Source: Trichoplax sp. H2 (taxonomy: Eukaryota; Placozoa; Uniplacotomia; Trichoplacea). Taken from it: a stretch of 64,000 nucleotides of DNA. The stretch is from NCBI GenBank assembly GCA_003344405.1, contig NOWV01000122.1, positions 165,449 through 229,448 of the forward strand, written 5' to 3'. Of the stretch, positions 62,384 through 64,000 are shown piece by piece. The number at the start of each line of letters is the position of its first letter. Within the stretch, counting starts at the first letter, position 1. A model generated the notes under the pieces. It was not told where the DNA came from, searched no databases, and saw nothing but the letters and a program-made list of their open reading frames with translations. The translations under genes and the position numbers were made by a program.

Positions 62384-63560
62384 CTAAACTACCCATGTAG
62401 GCCATGTCGCATACTGTATATCGACATGGGCACCATTATGGTGAATATCAATGGTCATAGAAGGACAGTAGACAAAAAGGAGTTTTGACGTTGAAATGGA
62501 TTGGGCACCATTATGATGAATATCGCCGGTCATAGAGGTACAGTAGACAAAAGTAGTTTTATCGCCGGTCATAGAGGTACAGAAGACAAAAAAGAGTTTT
62601 GACGTTGAAATGGATTGGGCACCATTATGATGAATATCGCCGGTCATAGAGGTACAGAAGACAAAAAGGAGTTGACGTTGAAATGGATTGGGCACCATTA
62701 TGGTGAATATCCCCGGTCATAGAAGTAAAGTAGACAAAAGTAGTTTTACCCTTCAAATGGATTGGGCACTATCTTGGTTAATATCGCCGGTCATAGAGTA
62801 GACAAAAAGGAGTTTTGACGTTGAAATGGATTGGGCACCATTTTGTTGAATATCTCCGGTCATAGAGTAGACAAAAAGGAGTTTTACCCTTCAAATGGAT
62901 TGGGCACCATTTTGGTGAATATCTCCGGTCATAGAGTAGACAAACAGGAGTTTTGACGTTGAAATGGATTGGGCACTATTTTGGTGAATATCACCGGTTA
63001 TAGAGTTACAGTAGACAAAATTAGTTTTACCCTTCAAAAGGATTGGGCACCATTCTGGTGAATATCACCGGTCTGTACCTCTACGACTGGCGGTCATAGA
63101 GGTACAGCAGACAAAAGTAGTTTTACCCTTCAAATAGATTGGGCACTATCTTGATTAATATCGCCGGTCAAAGAGTAGACAAAAAGGAGTTTTGACATTG
63201 AAATGGATTGGGCACCATTATGGTGAATATCTCAGGTCATAGAGTAGACAAAAAGGAGTTTTGACATTGAAATGGATTGGGCACCATTATGGTGAATATC
63301 TCAGGTCATAGAGTAGACAACAAGGAGTTTTGACATTGAAATGGATTGGGCACCATTATGGTGAATATCTCAGGTCATAGAGGTACAGTAGACAAAATGG
63401 AGTTTTGCCGGTTTAGTGCATTCATGCCACAGTCAATAAAGTATTCTAAACTACCCATGTAGACCATGTCGCCTAGTATATACAGTAGGCGACATGGGCA
63501 CCATCCTGGTCAATATCACCAGTCATAGAGATACAGTAGACCAAAATGGAGTTTTGCCCT
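62384..63560. repeat. 69-bp minisatellite array, about 12 units
   Basis: The core ATTGGGCACCATTATGGTGA and the motifs AATATCxCCGGTCATAGAG and AGACAAAAAGGAGTTTTGAC recur about 12 times. The period is exactly 69 bp in the last three units (starts near 63207, 63276 and 63345) and variable earlier, owing to an optional GTACAGTA insertion. Homogeneous late units suggest recent expansion. A minus-strand open frame of 104 codons over part of the array translates the repeat and is not called. The array is bracketed by two related segments near 62370 and 63432. Confidence 0.9.
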
Positions 63561-64000
63561 TTCAGTCCCCAAGCTACAGTTCCAAGCTAGGAAGGATTGT
63601 GGTTACAGTACTAAGCACGGTGTGCCCCTTGATCCCATGGATGGCCACCTACAGTGTATAGTACTGTAGTGTACAGTGTACAGTACTGGAGTCGAAAGCG
63701 TCTACTGGACTCGCCACGAAATTGACTTGGGATGAGACGCACAGCAGTTGAAGTACTGCAACAAGGCTGCGCTGAATTGGAGCTTTCCTTGCGGCAGCCA
63801 TTTTCGCCATCGAGTTGATCAAGTCAAGAGCCGAGGCTAAAACTGCTGTCTTATTAGGCCTAGGTAATGCTAATAATTTAAAATTGGATCATTTCTACTG
63901 AGTAGGAATCAGTTGATCCGTTGATCCATTTCATGCAGTACCCTGTCCAATCAGTTGACGATGACAACTCAACGTTGGTGATGAGCTTGATATGTATTTT
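63561..64000. other. GC-richer unassigned sequence at window end
   Basis: The sequence just before and across this boundary resembles the region upstream of the array (AAGCTACAGTTCCAA near 62019 and 63569). GTAC/CTGTAC motifs near 63653-63685 resemble the array at 2.6-3.3 kb. The rest is markedly less AT-rich than most of the window, but no long open frame or splice pattern could be supported. It may belong to a gene continuing past the edge. Confidence 0.4.

Noticed and set aside
62384-62698. 104-codon repetitive frame on the minus strand
   Set aside because: It is a translation of the 69-bp minisatellite units; 69 is divisible by three, which keeps the frame open by chance.
61606-63560. 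CRISPR array
   Set aside because: The units are head-to-tail minisatellite monomers without constant repeats separated by unique spacers, and the genome is eukaryotic.

Overview
The window looks like nuclear DNA of an AT-rich animal genome. Three long open reading frames each encode a complete seven-transmembrane class A (rhodopsin-like) GPCR in one uninterrupted exon. A fourth gene needs a short GT-AG intron. No bacterial operon structure, ribosome binding sites or tRNA/rRNA genes were seen. Lineage-expanded intronless class A GPCRs in a strongly AT-rich genome fit an early-branching animal, and a placozoan (Trichoplax/Hoilungia type) is my best guess. This is inference; no search was possible.

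Layout. 1-4.9 kb is non-coding, with a GTAC-rich tandem repeat (about 2.6-3.36 kb) that contains a near-perfect 72-bp-arm hairpin. 4.96-5.68 kb holds a reconstructed two-exon gene for a small secreted precursor: signal peptide, acidic pro-region, then a very arginine-rich C-terminal part. This is the most interesting coding object here. 5.9-16.2 kb is a gene desert with one 633-bp solo LTR and a decayed tandem repeat. 16.4-17.5 kb (minus) and 34.4-35.5 kb (minus) hold two closely similar GPCR paralogues. Between them lies a cluster of solo LTRs at 20.8, 21.5, 22.6, 25.5, 27.9 and 29.9 kb, several with exact 5-bp target-site duplications. A 20-N assembly gap at 29.74 kb is flanked by two copies of one 815-bp segment; only the second carries a solo LTR. 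This looks like two haplotypes of one locus joined across the gap. 36-55 kb is mostly non-coding, with one probable decayed gene (40.5-41.0 kb), one more LTR (41.9 kb), an LTR-like element (47.9 kb) and a few doubtful small ORFs. 55.46-56.67 kb (plus) holds a third, unrelated peptide-receptor-like GPCR. 61.6-63.6 kb is a minisatellite block made of three nested tandem-repeat families, and the window ends in GC-richer unassigned sequence.

Functionally, the confident content is three cell-surface receptors and one secreted, probably proteolytically processed cationic peptide precursor. Nothing in the sequence shows that the peptide is a ligand for any of these receptors. Genes with many short introns could be hidden in the apparently empty regions, because exons shorter than about 100 bp cannot be called reliably by eye.
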